Assembly: GCA_014526335.1 (NCBI GenBank)
Contig: JACTAT010000060.1
Location: 3,556,921 to 3,620,920 of the forward strand
Length of the DNA: 64,000 nt
Origin: Chrysaora quinquecirrha
Lineage: Eukaryota > Cnidaria > Scyphozoa > Semaeostomeae > Pelagiidae
Direction of reading: 5' to 3'
Shown here: piece after piece, positions 45,562-57,446 of the stretch
Layout: every line of letters begins with the position of its first letter
Numbering within the stretch: position 1 is the first letter of the stretch
Made by a program: the position numbers and the translations under genes
The notes under the pieces: model-generated
Seen by the model: only the letters and a program-made list of their open reading frames with translations
Told to the model about the DNA's origin: nothing
Database searches by the model: none

Positions 45562-45974
45562 GGCAATTTGTGATAACTCACAGAAGGTTTCTGTTTTAGA
45601 GTACTAGACCAGTATGAAATTTGGAATGGTAAATTCATATGCAGTTAGAACTAGACATAACATAGGACTGCACTCACTGCTCATATTTATGAAAAGTTAA
45701 TGACTTGCCAGTGCCACAAACTAGCCTTTTAAACCATATACAAAATATGGATCCTGCTCCAGAACAGCCCACAGAAATCAATGGCCCACCATTTTTGAAA
45801 GACAGCCTACTCTGTACAGGAAGAAAACAAGAATGCTTTTTCAAAGCAGACTTGTTGACTAGTTTTAGGAAAAACTGTGATAATTAGAATTTCATTCTTG
45901 ATAATTAGAATTTCATAGAAAGCAATAAAAAACACTCTTAAGGAAAGAAGGATTTCAGGTTCTGAAAAACTTAC

Positions 45975-46974
45975 TTTCACATTCATTTGCACTTGTTGCA
46001 TTTCCAGCCATCCATGGTCTGTTATTATAGAGAGGCAAACAGACTTGGCAATCTTGGCCAGTTGTAAAGTGTTTACAGTCACAAACTTCTGTTTCATTTT
46101 TCTTGTCACAATATTCTGCATGACCATTGCAGTCACATCTTCCATCAATGATGACATCTGAAATAGCATAGTAGTATTGGCTTAATGTATCTGTGCTATT
46201 TATATACTCTCGCCCATCTGTACCTGGATATTCAAGTGAAAATCTGACATCTGTTGCTGCAAGATACTGCTGCACATCAATGTTCAAATATTCACTAACT
46301 GTATATCTGATAATTCTAGGATCAAAAACAACAGATCCCCCAGCATATGGAATTTCACTACTAAATTTCTGAGTACATGTTGCCTTGTATTTGTTGTCAG
46401 AATTGATAACAGGGTCTGCAGCAAGATTATACGCAGAGAGACAACTTTTTGCAAAGTATTGATATATCTTCCAGGTTTTTCCATAGTCACTAGATCGAGA
46501 TATAATCATTCTTTTTGGTCTGACAGTAAAGAATGTAACCCTAATGCTTCCTGTGATAAGATACAGCTTATTGAAATTGACTGTAACATTCACTTTCAAA
46601 GGCTCAAACAACTTGGTTGTTTCTTGTTTGTTGGTCTGCCACCAACTCTGAGATTGCCACCAAGTTATGTTTGATGGATTGTACAAATCAACCATATATT
46701 CAGCAGGATGGCTATTAGCTGGGTTGCTGGCATCACAAGTTTTGCATTTATCTTTGTCAGCACCAATCTGACAGAATAATTCACTTGGTGTTCCACAAGT
46801 ATTTGTAGCAGTGACTTTTCTGTTGAATGCTATATTTTTGGGGTATGTCATACAAGTCTTTGCCTTGCCATTCTTTTCATAGCAAGCACTTTCTATGCTT
46901 GTTTGAGATGTCACAGGTCCGATTAAACTGGATATATAAATTTGGAAAATGAAGCCTTGTATTGATATATGCAT
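45975..46974 (-). CDS. Laminin N-terminal (domain VI) plus LE domain, first coding exon, netrin/laminin-gamma-like (partial)
   Basis: The frame from ATG 46974 has a signal-like start (MHISIQGFIFQIYISSLIGP), then a laminin N-terminal domain at about 30-280: ACYEKNGKAKTCMTYPKNIA, TATNTCGTPSELFCQ, ITWWQSQSWW, RMIISRSSDYGKTWKIYQYF and YYYAISDVIIDGRCDCNGHA. A first laminin-EGF domain follows (CNGHAEYC, EVCDCKHFTTGQDC). GTAAGT at 45974 ends the exon in phase 1. Upstream, ACAG|GTGAGT (exon end 47627) suggests a 5' UTR exon. Secreted basement-membrane or guidance proteins share this start. TWWQSQ and NGHA fit the laminin-gamma/netrin side, but one exon cannot tell them apart. Later LE exons are not visible; they may fall in the N gap or outside the window. 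Confidence 0.85.
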
Positions 46975-47867
46975 TTTGTATTTTAATATGCAGTATGAGC
47001 AATCATGTCTGAGTGATTTCTTCTGCTACAGCTGACTGCCTATTTACAGCATCAAACAATCAAACAATATACACAAAAACATCTTTCTTTTCCTGCACAA
47101 TCTTGCAACATTGTTTGTTGATATAGAATTTCTGCACCAAATCTTATATTTGACATCCAAGTTAATCATACATGTTTGTTCTTGAAAGTACACAGGAAGC
47201 TTTAGATTTTAGCTAAATTGCTTGCTTTGTCAAAAGTTTTAGTTGTGAAAACACAAAAACCAGCAATGACTCATTTGAAACGAAAAGCGTCGACTTTATA
47301 GTCAATGTCAAGCACTCGCATATCAATACGAGCTACCTGCAACTCTCAAAATCGGAAAACCACTAAAATTAACAATATTCATTCATAAAATGATGATTCA
47401 CCAATTCTTGCAGTACTCTCCGAAATTTCTGAAACTTCAGTTCTAATTCCAAAAAGTAAAAAGTGAAAGTATAGAAACCCTTATATTTGTTGTTGTTAGT
47501 CAATTTAAAGGTACGGGAGAGCCAACATGTCTAAACTTTGAATAGGCCTATTCACAACATAGCTTTTGAGAAGTAGGTAACTTATAAATGCTTTAGCTTA
47601 GGTAAAAGAAAACAAAGTTGACTCACCTGTTCTTTTATAAACTTGTGACAAACCAGAGCTAACAAGATCCTGTCCTTTCTTTCCTGCTGAACCGAGTGTT
47701 GAACTAATGAAATTGAATTGAAATTGAAATTTCGCGCGTCGTGCCGCGAAGTTCCTGAAGTTGGGGGGAGTTTAATTAAATTAATCAACTGAGCTACGTA
47801 ACAACAACAGCAACTTTGAAGCTCACGCACGCGAAAACTGAGTTACTGACTCACGCAAGCGAATCTG

Positions 47868-47970
47868 TAATCACTACTGTGGTGGATAATCACTACTGTG
47901 GTGGTACTTTCTGCGTACTCTGGTGGTAGTTTCTAAGTACTGTGGTGGATAATCACTACTGTGGTGGGTT
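47868..47970. repeat. ACTACTGTGGTGG array, orientation 2
   Basis: Five to six units of 18-28 bp (AATCACTACTGTGGTGG, GTACTGTGGTGGATAATC). Inverted counterpart of 43617-43945. Lies just upstream of the laminin-like gene's proposed 5' UTR exon. Confidence 0.75.
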
Positions 47971-48358
47971 GGAATGGAATGGATTTATTAAATCTGATTC
48001 ATCAACCTTCCCCCTACAATTGTGAAAGTCATTCTATCCAAAGATGATAGTGTGATCCAACTTAACACGAAAACTTTGCGCGCATTAGTAATTTCGACCA
48101 CAACTTTCTTTCGTGGGAAACATCCTTCTGCAGAATTTGAACTAAAGATAGGCCTATAAAAATAACCAGAGATTAAGTTACAATCAGGAATTTTCGAAAC
48201 AATCAGAATGAAGGTTGACAGAAATCAGCAACAAAATTACTTGCAAAACATGAGATAAATTTCAAGCTTATTTGTATTTTGGATGTAAAGAATAACGTGG
48301 AAAAGCTAAAATTTAAATATTTTCAATACTTTAAATGTAGAATTAAATCGATTTTCAG

Positions 48359-49039
48359 AGTCGGAGGGCAAACTACATCAACGACAAGTGACGGTCAACA
48401 TCAAGACATTGAAGTTGAGAAAATCATAACACATCCAAGGTATTCCCAGAGGATAATCAACAATGACATTGCTCTGATGAAGCTGAAAACTCCTGTTACT
48501 TTTGGCAAATACGTCAAGCCAGTTTGTCTTCCAAATCAAGATCAAAATGTTCCTGTTGGTACAGAATGCCACATTACTGGTAAGCTATTAATTTTACCAA
48601 TCTTGTGTAATGCTCTTCGTAGGTTCGTATTTTTACATTTTTTAATAAGGAACCTTTGATCTGGGTTCAGATTAAAGTTCCTTAATTTCTGACAAAATGA
48701 GCTTGAAAGTTCCCTACATTGTTCCTTATCATGAAATGTGTTTCAATACTAATTTTCACGTCAAATTCATTGATTTTTGCGTCGCTTTCTTCTTCTTAAA
48801 AAAGTTATTCTTAGTTTTCGCCTGTGCCTCGAAAGGTCTGCAAAGGTTTTCCTTATAAACAAACGTGTATCTAGATAGACACTAGAAGACATCGTTTCAC
48901 TTATTTTTCAGGATGGGGGAAGATTCAGCACCAAGGGGACATGCATCACACTTTGCAGCAAAGAAGGATGACTGTCGTTTCAAAAACTGCATGCGCAAAT
49001 ATGAACACAAGAAACCTCGCAAGAAACATTGGAATACAG
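48359..49039 (+). pseudogene. Trypsin-like serine protease, two exons only (probable relic)
   Basis: Exon 48359-48579 (acceptor TTTTCAG, donor GTAAGC, ends phase 1) encodes IEVEKIITHPRYSQRIINND then IALMKL, the catalytic-Asp block (NNDIAL), and VKPVCLPNQDQNVPVGTEC. Exon 48912-49039 continues in phase as GWGKIQHQGDMHHTLQQ and ends at a consensus GTCAGT. These are consecutive parts of a chymotrypsin-fold domain. The His-57 exon upstream and the GDSGGP Ser-195 exon downstream are not found before unrelated LINE/BEL sequence. Either those exons lie beyond long repeat-filled introns or the gene is a fragment; I favour a relic. An ATAAGGAACC MITE sits in the intron. Confidence 0.65.
48640..48880. 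repeat. ATAAGGAACC-family MITE in the protease intron
   Basis: AATAAGGAACCTTTGATCTG at 48646 and CCTTATAAACAAACGTGTAT near 48851 are the diverged edges of the family, with AAAGTTCCTTAATTTCTGA inside. Confidence 0.55.
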
Positions 49040-49166
49040 GTCAGTTATCCTTTATCATTTCTTGTTTTACCTTAACGATTTTCTTCATTTCGAAACTTAG
49101 CTAAGAAAAAGCTTTGTCAAAAAACCATAATCATATTCATAAGCATAAGAATAACCATAACCATAA

Positions 49167-49790
49167 TCATAAGCATAAGAATATCAATGAGTAAACGTGC
49201 CTTTGGATCAAAAAATTCTTCCAGGCAGTTGAAGTTAGCGACAAGATTAATTTGCTTTCTATCAAATTCTGTCTCAAATTGGTTCCAGAAACGGAACAAG
49301 TCAACGTGGGTGCCTTTAAACTTGCTGATCTGAAGTTATGGAAGCTTTGCATGATTAGGCTCCCCTGATGAATTCCGAGGTTTTTCCATGACATCTTCTA
49401 GATGCTTTTCTAACTCTAATCTTTCAATGAACTTTAGATTCTCCAGCTGAATATTTAATTCATGTTGACGTTGATTAGAAAGCTTGATTTGATCTTCTTC
49501 CTCTTGTTTAAATTTCTCTTTGAAGTCTGCTAGTACATCGTTCAATTTTTAAATGCAAGGCTGAAATTTTTAGGTTATTATCCGTCTCTGACCTCCATTT
49601 TTTGATCTCGTCTGGCTTTTATCGTCCTCAATCTATATTTCTAAAACTTGCAATTTTAAACTTTGATATTCATTCAGTTTTGTTTCGTAAACTTTGAGTT
49701 GTTTCTCAATCTTTCCTGGTTCATTTCTTGCAATTATCTCTTGCTTTTCATCAGATATGAACGAAAGAAACCTGATTTGAAAACTAGCAA
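49167..49790 (-). mobile_element. BEL/Pao retrotransposon gag fragment
   Basis: Minus-strand frames give a coiled-coil stretch (MNDVLADFKEKFKQEEEDQI, ELNIQLENLKFIERLELEKH), then HAKLP, and in other frames FRFWNQFETEFDRKQINL and CLEEFFDPKARLLIDIL. This matches the BEL/Pao gag (DUF1759) block KLPK...F.G....W..FW..FE. Frames are broken and pol is absent. Confidence 0.55.
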
Positions 49791-49934
49791 GGAAAATTGA
49801 ATAAAAACAACATATATATATATATATACATTAACGATATGACGTGACAGAGCCACACAACGTTATTTAAAAGTGACATCTCATAGGACTGCAGAAGTGA
49901 TGTCACAGAGTTAACATGCTACCACTCCGCCATC

Positions 49935-50378
49935 CTATCGTTGCAAAATATCTCTCCATTCCTTGCGATCCTTTGCTAGTTCACTTGCTTCTTCCCACGT
50001 CAAATTGTTTGCCTGCAATTGTTTTCTTATCAGTTCAATCCACGTAAGTTTAGGTCTTCCCCTTGGTCTTTTCGATTTTATCAATGCCACTTCTAATGCT
50101 TTTCGTGCAGGTGTGTTTTCGTCTAACCTCATCAAGTTACCAAACCATTCCATGCGTTTCTTTTCGATTTTAGTGCTCCCTTGCTCTACTTTCGTTTTTA
50201 CATATACATCTTCATTTTTTACGATTTTCGGCCATCTAATATTTAGGACGTGTGAACGCAGTATTCGTCTGTGAAAACTATCAATTTGGTTTTCTAGAGT
50301 TTTTGTTAGTGTCAATAGTTCACTATTGTACAAAAATATTAAGAGAAGGTACCCTTGATATACACAACATATACACAC
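49935..50378 (-). mobile_element. LINE reverse-transcriptase C-terminal fragment
   Basis: A 147-codon minus frame reads IDSFHRRILRSHVLNIRWPK, then RMEWFGNLMRLDENTPARKA, RPRGRPKLTWIELI and a Trp/Asp tail. The R-x-x-WFG-x-L-x-R and RPRGRPK-x-TW pattern is the conserved C terminus of RTE/CR1-type RTs. No stops inside, but everything 5' is missing. A (TA)n tract at 49811-49827 lies on its 3' side. Confidence 0.65.
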
Positions 50379-50379
50379 A

Positions 50380-52700
50380 GAAATAAACTCCGGTCTAGGG
50401 TGCCACTTTGTCTGGAATATCTAGAACTTCCACTAGTTTGGAATTTTTTAATGCCTCAAGGTATTCTTTTAGGGTATTTCTCACCCTAGAACCTTAGGAT
50501 CCAATTGACCCCCATCAAACACAATGTCCTCTCTCCAGTGACCGGATTCGGCCAGTTACCATTTGTCAGTGCAGTATTCACGGAAGGGGAGGGTGAAAGT
50601 ATTCCATGGCAAAAGAACATGCCGCGCTCAAGGTATACTTTTTCGGACTTAGTTTGCCAAGGGTATACTTTAGCGAATTTGATCCTGCCAATCTCTACTG
50701 ATAACAAGCAAAAAGAAACAAATCGACCTTTGAAAGTTACGACTACTAACTACAGCTTTGAGATACATGCTGACTTGGAAAGGAATGTAGCCAAGGGTTT
50801 TATTTTTCAAAGTTTCTAGCCAAAGGTTCCATTTTTCTAGAAATTTGCCTACTCAAGCCTCAAGGGTATCATCGTTGCGAAAAAATTAGTCCAGCCAACG
50901 GCCGACAACTCCTCTAGCGGTACAACTGCCATTTTGAATAATACCGTTATTTGAGACAGAACAAAAAGCATTTCAAAAGAAAATTGAAGAAAATTTCCCT
51001 TCTCTTAATCACTTAAGTACGAGGAATAAGTTTGTTTGGTTACTCTGACAAGAAGACACAAAATGCTTCCATTTAGAATCTTCTTATTTAACAAAATGTT
51101 TCAAAATAAAGGAAAAATCTCAGTCTTAATAGATTGTATACGGAAAAAACATTGCTCAGATCCTTTGGCCTCTATTTTAGCTTAACTTATATTCACTAAT
51201 TTTTCTTTTTCATAATTAACATGTATTCTTATGTCATGAAAGTTTCAATACTAACCCCAAAAAACCTCACATAAACCGTGTAGCTGGTACAACAGGGGGG
51301 GGGGGTACTTGAAGTTTCGGATAGGATTGTGCCACCCGAAAAACAAAAATGCCTACCAATATTTATAACAAAATTCCTGGAAATATGTACCCGAAACGTC
51401 CCGGGGGGGGGGGGGTACTTAGTAACTTTTTTTGACGGGATGTGCACTTCTTCCCGGGTATCGATTTAGCTACTTTTTTCTAGCACCGGGCATCGCATGA
51501 AGGTACTTTTTCTAAAGCCTGCTGTCAAAAGGGATATTTTGCAAGAGTGGGTCATTTTGACAAACTTAAATGTTTTTCAGTGTATTGTTTACATTTTAGA
51601 TTATACTTTTCGCCAATTTTTTCTAAAGACGGGTCTCATTTGGGAGGGAAAATTCTAGATCAGCACCTGCCCTTTACGATTACCTTTTGGGCGGCACGTC
51701 CCCAGTACCCAAAATACATTAAGTATCCCCCCATGGCAGGTACACGAGTGAAAAAAGACTTTCAATCCATCAAACTCAGGAATAAATAAACTTATACTTG
51801 AAATAAAAGGTTCTGAAAGGTAAGTGTGGTATTATCACAGAATAGACTCCACTGGTTTCAGATGGGAAAGGGGCTTTGTTTTTTTTTTGACAAAGATGTG
51901 TTTCGATTGGGAAGAAGCAAAGGTGAAGCAACCCCATCCCATAACGCAATAAGTCTAGGGATAATGACAATAGAATAAGGATTATGGCGAACTATTAATT
52001 TAATGACATCATTTCTACAGTATCACATATTTATGCACTCCTACACACTTTTTTAAACGAATACCTTTGCTGAGCCATGATTATTCTTAAATAAAATTTC
52101 TCGCTTTTTAGCTTAAAATATTCTTAAATTATTCTTAAGCGACATGGTTTATGGAATATTTTTGTGGAGTTTTGGTATAAACCCAGGGGGGGGTACACAA
52201 TCACTTCTTTGACAGGGATGCTCGTCAGAAGATTTCAACAGCCCAAAAAATAAAATGACCCAAAAATTTCGACCCAGAAAATAAAATGACTTGACATGCA
52301 AACTGCCAAAAAATAGTCCTAGATTAATTTTGCGTTAAGAGTTACGGATTAATTTCTCATTTATCATTTCTCTTTTTGGTGAAATAGCTTTCTACTTTTA
52401 TACTCTAAATCTTTGCAAACTTGACGATTACATTTAAAAGCCAGCAAAGAGCCAAAATAGAAGATATAAATCTACAAATGCTTGGCTATTTGAATCATAT
52501 ATCGCTGGGAACGGGGGGGGGGGCGTTGGGCCCGAGGTAATGAAACTTGGCAGGATCGTGCAACAGCATGTTCTGTCTATTTTGAAATTCGAATTTCGGG
52601 CTGTCACGTGACCACATTCTGATGATGCATGCAATTTTCAAAATCATGCTTGAAAACGAAAAAAATTTCACGACGTCATTTTGAGGTCACACAGCCTTCT
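50380..52700. other. Repeat-rich, gene-free stretch with G-tract MITE fragments
   Basis: G-tracts at 51294-51305, 51403-51415, 52187-52193 and 52515-52523 each precede TACTT or TACAC phrases and low-complexity AT sequence, like the 8.4 kb element. 50450-50500 holds 'agggtatttctcaccctag', a small inverted repeat. No gene signatures. Confidence 0.45.
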
Positions 52701-52710
52701 ACAGTTTATA

Positions 52711-54140
52711 TATTTTTTTTTTTTTTTTTTTTCATTTCATTCTCAATAAAAATCGATTATAATATACCATAAAAACATAAAAGGGCAAATATGTAAAAAG
52801 TTAAAATAAATAAAAAAAAAGCGTTAAAATAGCGTTCAAATTTAAAAGACTGTCCTAGATCCTCGGATACATAAAATCATAGATTTAAGTAGTTTAAAAG
52901 AAATTTTAGTTCTAATGTCCGAAATGATTTCATTATATTTCTTCCCTCGTTTCTCTGCGATTTTGGCTGCCAGTTTTTTATGAAAAGTTGTGCATTCTTT
53001 TGACATTGCTCCATTTGATCCGAATACCAAGGGGGTAAACGAGCCATGCTCCACTTCAATTATTCTTTGGTTATATGAACGTTTCTTTTCTTTTTCAGCA
53101 TTTTTCAAAACGGTTTCTGTTGCCTTGTTTTCGTACGATGGAGCTCGAAGATTCGCTACGCGAACATCAAAATAGGCCGTTTGCCCTTCCCTGAAGAAAC
53201 CTCGAGCTTTAATATCCAGGCGAGCGTTATCCTCAGTATTGGAAGACGATAATGATAACACTTCACCTGAAAGTGGCAAAAGCCTCGGTTCTATGGCTAC
53301 GTTTCTGCAGATTTCATTTAACAGTTCAGCTTCAAAGTTTCTCAAATCGTTGTGTCTTATATGTATGAAACCTCCTTTTTTGCATGTCATGGCGTGTGGT
53401 ACATTAAAAGGCTGATTACATGGGCATTTGCTTGGCAAATTTTGCAGAGGAAAGTCATATCTCAGATAGAGAGCGTCCCGAAATTCTTCTTTGTTCAAGA
53501 CATACCCCTCTTCCTCCAAAGGGAGCGCCACCAGCCAATTAGAAGCACCTTTATCTTTAGCTAAAGATATTGTTTTTTTTAAGGAGGGTGATATTTCGTT
53601 TTCAATTTCAGTAGCCCTGTTCTTCCCCTGTATAATTCTTTCAATCTTACAGTTTTTAACAATTTGATCTGTCTTATTTGAGTCTGGTATTTCGCACATT
53701 CTTTTTTGGACTATCAAGGCTGCTAATGGGGCACTAATCATTTTCGATGCTTGGAACTCCCTCGTTGATTCTTCCACTATGTTTCCTACTCCCAAACCTC
53801 CAAGACGTGTAGGCATGCTGAAAATGTCCTCAAGATCTGGGGGGATGTCGCATCCAAATATTGTTGGTATGAGCTTGTCAAATATGTATTCCAAAAGGGG
53901 TCTCAATAGGAGGTCAATGTCCGGAATCGTTCTGATGTAATAAGTGAATTTATGTTTGTACCCATGTATATATGCACTGTATGCAGCTTGAGGCTGGGTT
54001 TCGGCAATGCTACATAAATTCTCTAACTCTTTAATCCAGTTTTTGACTTTATCTCCCACATATTTTTCTTTAAAGCTTTTTGTTCCAAGAGCTGCCCCCA
54101 AATGCCGCTGACCTTCTGTTGTTATCTGAATGGCAAAATT
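52711..54140 (-). mobile_element. Non-LTR retrotransposon with restriction-like endonuclease, 5'-truncated
   Basis: The open minus frame (stop near 52842; recognisable from about 54140) starts inside the RT thumb (ITTEGQRHLGAALGTKSFKE), continues through PTRLGGLGVGNI, a Cys/His knuckle (CPCNQPFNVPHAMTC, GGFIHIRHNDLRN) and a PD-(D/E)XK-type region (NARLDIKARGFF, TAYFDVRVANLR, AEKEKKRSYNQRI). This order is that of LINEs with a restriction-like endonuclease downstream of RT. The RT core is gone, cut off where the Penelope element begins. A T-run at 52709-52731 is the poly(A) tail on the minus strand. No stop or frameshift in 430 codons, so the insertion is fairly young. Confidence 0.75.
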
Positions 54141-55319
54141 TTTAAATAGTATATAGTTTATATATTGCATGAAGCAATGTTAATATGCAATGCACCTATA
54201 TCACAGACCATTTTGTGGTATATAGTAGCAATCTTCAACAGAGTAAATATATTCGGACTTATCAAGGCTGTTTCTGACACTGTATTCGACATGATAGTCA
54301 CCACTTATCATGACAAGCCTTTGATATTTAGTTGGGCAACGTTTCGGGAGAGATCCGTCTCCCATCATCGGGCAATGAGAAATGTGGTTTCTTGCCTATT
54401 TATTGCAAAGGTCGGATCGAAAGGTGTGAAATTAACCGGACCTGCGAGGAAGCTCAGAATTTTTTGGCGCTCAATTTCTAAAATTTGTGGCGCCAAAATT
54501 GCGTTCAGTGCAACTTTTGATGTTATTCAACCAGATTTCTGGGATTGAGTAAGATACTTGATTGATACAAGGAGTTGATAGAACTGAGTGAATGCTCTCT
54601 TTGACAAGTCTGTTTTTCCAGTTCTTATCTTCATCAATCACTGAAATGTTATCCCAATCCATCTGGTGTTTTTCCGTCCAACAATGATTGGCAAGATCAC
54701 TTTTGTCAGTTCGACCATGGGTCACATTCGATCGAACCACGGCATTAGAGATCGAATTAAGACTTCAATAAACGATCTCGAAGTGGAAATTAAACGAACT
54801 CTCTCAACTGAACATTTTGAAAGAGTGCAATCAATTCAGAAGGCCCGTTGTGATAAGACAATGTCTCAAATAAGGGAAAGACATGTGAGAAAATACAACA
54901 ACCTTCTTTAAAGAAATAACACTACCAATAATGACAATGGCATAGAGGTAGACAAAAACCGCTGGATCATTAACCTATCCAGCAAAGATCTCTCATCATC
55001 CGAAAAATCTCTTCTGTCCCGAGGTTTGAACTTCGGTCTTGCGCCCACTTATATCCCCAAAAAGGATATAATAGCAGAAGTGGAAGGAAAACTAGATTAT
55101 CTCGAAAAAACAGATACCATGTCGGTAAGTGATGGAGCCTGCGTGAGAGCAGAAATATGCACCATCCTAACAAATTCTGCTCTTCCTAAAGATAACATTT
55201 CTAGAAAAGAAAGGAAGGCTTTGAGTGATCTAAGGAAAGATAATAGCATTAAGATCCTATCTGCTGATAAGGGGCGAGCGACTGTTCTTCTCAACAGCTC
55301 GGACTATATTCAAAAGTGC

Positions 55320-57446
55320 ACCCAGCACATCATCACCGCTGTATCTCTTCCTGGATTGTCCGTGATGCCACCGTATACCGGGTCATTCTTTTCGTTTGCC
55401 ACCGTTCTTATCATCATCCTCACATCAGTAATCGTCGGGTCTCGTCGCTGCAAACGTATGTCTTGGACGCGTGACTGCCATCTGGATTTCACGTAGATAG
55501 GGCATCGTTCTAGAATCTTCAACAGTCGGTCTTCATTGTTTAATTGTGTCAATCTTTTTGTAGCTTTTAAAGTAATTTCACAGCTTTCCAACTCGTCAGC
55601 CAATTCCTGTAGACCTTCTCTGTCGCCAGGCTTTATCTGCGAACCATCACACACTTTCTTTATCCAGGAATTTGCAACGACATACGGATTGCCAAATCTT
55701 TCAGCTAGTATCGCCTTTGCCTTTGCATATCCATCTCTAGGTTCCAACAAAATACAGTTTTCAATCGAATTTCGAGCTTTACCAGAACAAAACTGGATGA
55801 GAAGTTGCAAGCGTTTTCCATAGTCATCAGTTCCCATTTCCACATTGCTTTCAAACGAACGGACAAACAGATAATAGTTGAGTGGATTACCATCAAAGCT
55901 TCGTAGCTCTGTCCTTGGCAAGAGGGTAGCTGTGGCTAATTTCTTCATGCTTCGCAGATACTCGACATCAGATACTGATACGGCAGATTTGTCCTTCTTC
56001 AAGGAAAAGTCAGGCTGAGGAATACGTTCCACGGTGAAGCATGTGGATTCATCTGAAAGTCTTCAATCGCAGTACTCTGGGGATTCATACGAGTACCTGG
56101 TTCTGCTTCATAATTCGCAATCACTGATTCCAACGGACGTGCAATCGATTCATAAGTTTTCTTCAGGGGGGGAGTGCTTGTTGATACATGGGGTACACTA
56201 AACAGTATATCTTCTGTTGTTATCTGTCTTCTGGTTTCGAAATCTGTGAAAACCTTCTCCTCTGCGGAAATCTTAGCCATTTGCGTTTCCAACTTCAACT
56301 TCTCTTTCATCTGATTTAGCCTCAATTCTTCACTCGCTATCTGCTCGTGTTTAACAAGAAAGGATACTTCTGCCTGCAGACTTGCCAACCGCGCTTGGTT
56401 ATTCAGTCTTCTGCTTTCAGTCCCCATTTTACTTGATCTTCTGGATCTGCTGGACTGTTTGGATGAGCTGTAACGTAAATAATCCGAATTCACCATACCT
56501 GCGGATTCCACAGGATGTTGTTATTCACTCCTAGATTGGACTTTGGACTGGCACCATACTGTTATCCTCTCCCTCACTTCTGAAAATCTCCTTTCTGCAT
56601 CTTGAAAATACATCAAGCATTCCTCTATGTCCTCTTCATCTTTCAGAAATTTGCTGTACTCATCGCACAATCTCTTGAACTCTTCAAACGCTTTGGACAT
56701 TCGGCTTTCCCTGTCTGAAATCTCACAAATATCTCCACCGATTGTCAGTTCAGCTACGACATGATTGATGGCCTTCGTCAATTCACCCTTCGCATGGCTT
56801 CTTCGTCTCTTCAGGGTCTTCATATTTTCGAGTTGCACTGCTCCACGTTCCGAAGGTACATTCCGGTCTTCTGCGATTGGCTCCAACAACGACTGGCTGT
56901 CCACACTCTCTTGTGACATCTTCAATAGATTTGAACTATGTAAGGACTTTAAATCCAAATGCGCCTTTGCCCCAGATCACACACAAAGAAACACGAAATT
57001 CTGGCAATGCATTTATGGTGGTTCACTGTAAACAAAATACAATTTTAACAAAGTCTTATTACGAGTAACAAAAAATAAATAAACAGCAAAATACTACAGC
57101 AAAGTAACAGCAAGTAAATATCAAATTAGCAAAGAAATTAAGAAAATAAATTAATTAGAAAGGCAAAACTTACAATCTGTTAGTCCTTGCACCAATGTCC
57201 TAAATCATCTTGTGAGACCAGCCATCTGCACTGCATCCGAACCAACTGATAAATGAACAGATGGCATGGCCTTTTATACTTAAAATTTTACGCACGTGTG
57301 CACACCAAAGCGGAAATAAAATTACAAACAGGGAATACAAAAGAAATTACTTGAATAAATTAAACAGGGAGTCCAGATAAATTATTTAAAGCACAGTAAA
57401 GATAAAACACGCAGAATCCCGCATAATTCATAATTTGTCCATTACA
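55320..57446 (-). mobile_element. BEL/Pao insertion: 5' LTR and gag, truncated
   Basis: On the minus strand it starts at 57446 with TGTAATGGAC and has TATAAAAGG at about 57276 and a PBS-like TTGGTGCAAGGACTAAC at about 57195-57179. That is the layout of a 5' LTR and primer site. Gag follows; protease, RT, RNase H and integrase are absent, and no 3' LTR is seen at the left junction, so the element was truncated or is a deletion derivative. The left junction is uncertain by about 10 bp. Confidence 0.65.
55325..56958 (-). pseudogene. BEL/Pao gag, broken
   Basis: Read from 56958 (MDLKSLHSSNLLKMSQESVD), coiled-coil-rich sequence reaches a stop at 56521-56523 in frame, continues (ESAGMVNSDYLRYSSSKQSS, ASEELRLNQMKEKLKLETQM), then shifts frame near 56010-56030 into RTELRSFDGNPLNYYLFVRS and ERFGNPYVVANSWIKKV. 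The last part is the DUF1759 gag core of BEL/Pao elements. The C-terminal zinc knuckle is missing at the Penelope junction. One stop and one frameshift. Confidence 0.75.

Noticed and set aside
45044..45638. Frames spanning the N block
   Set aside because: They consist almost wholly of unknown bases.
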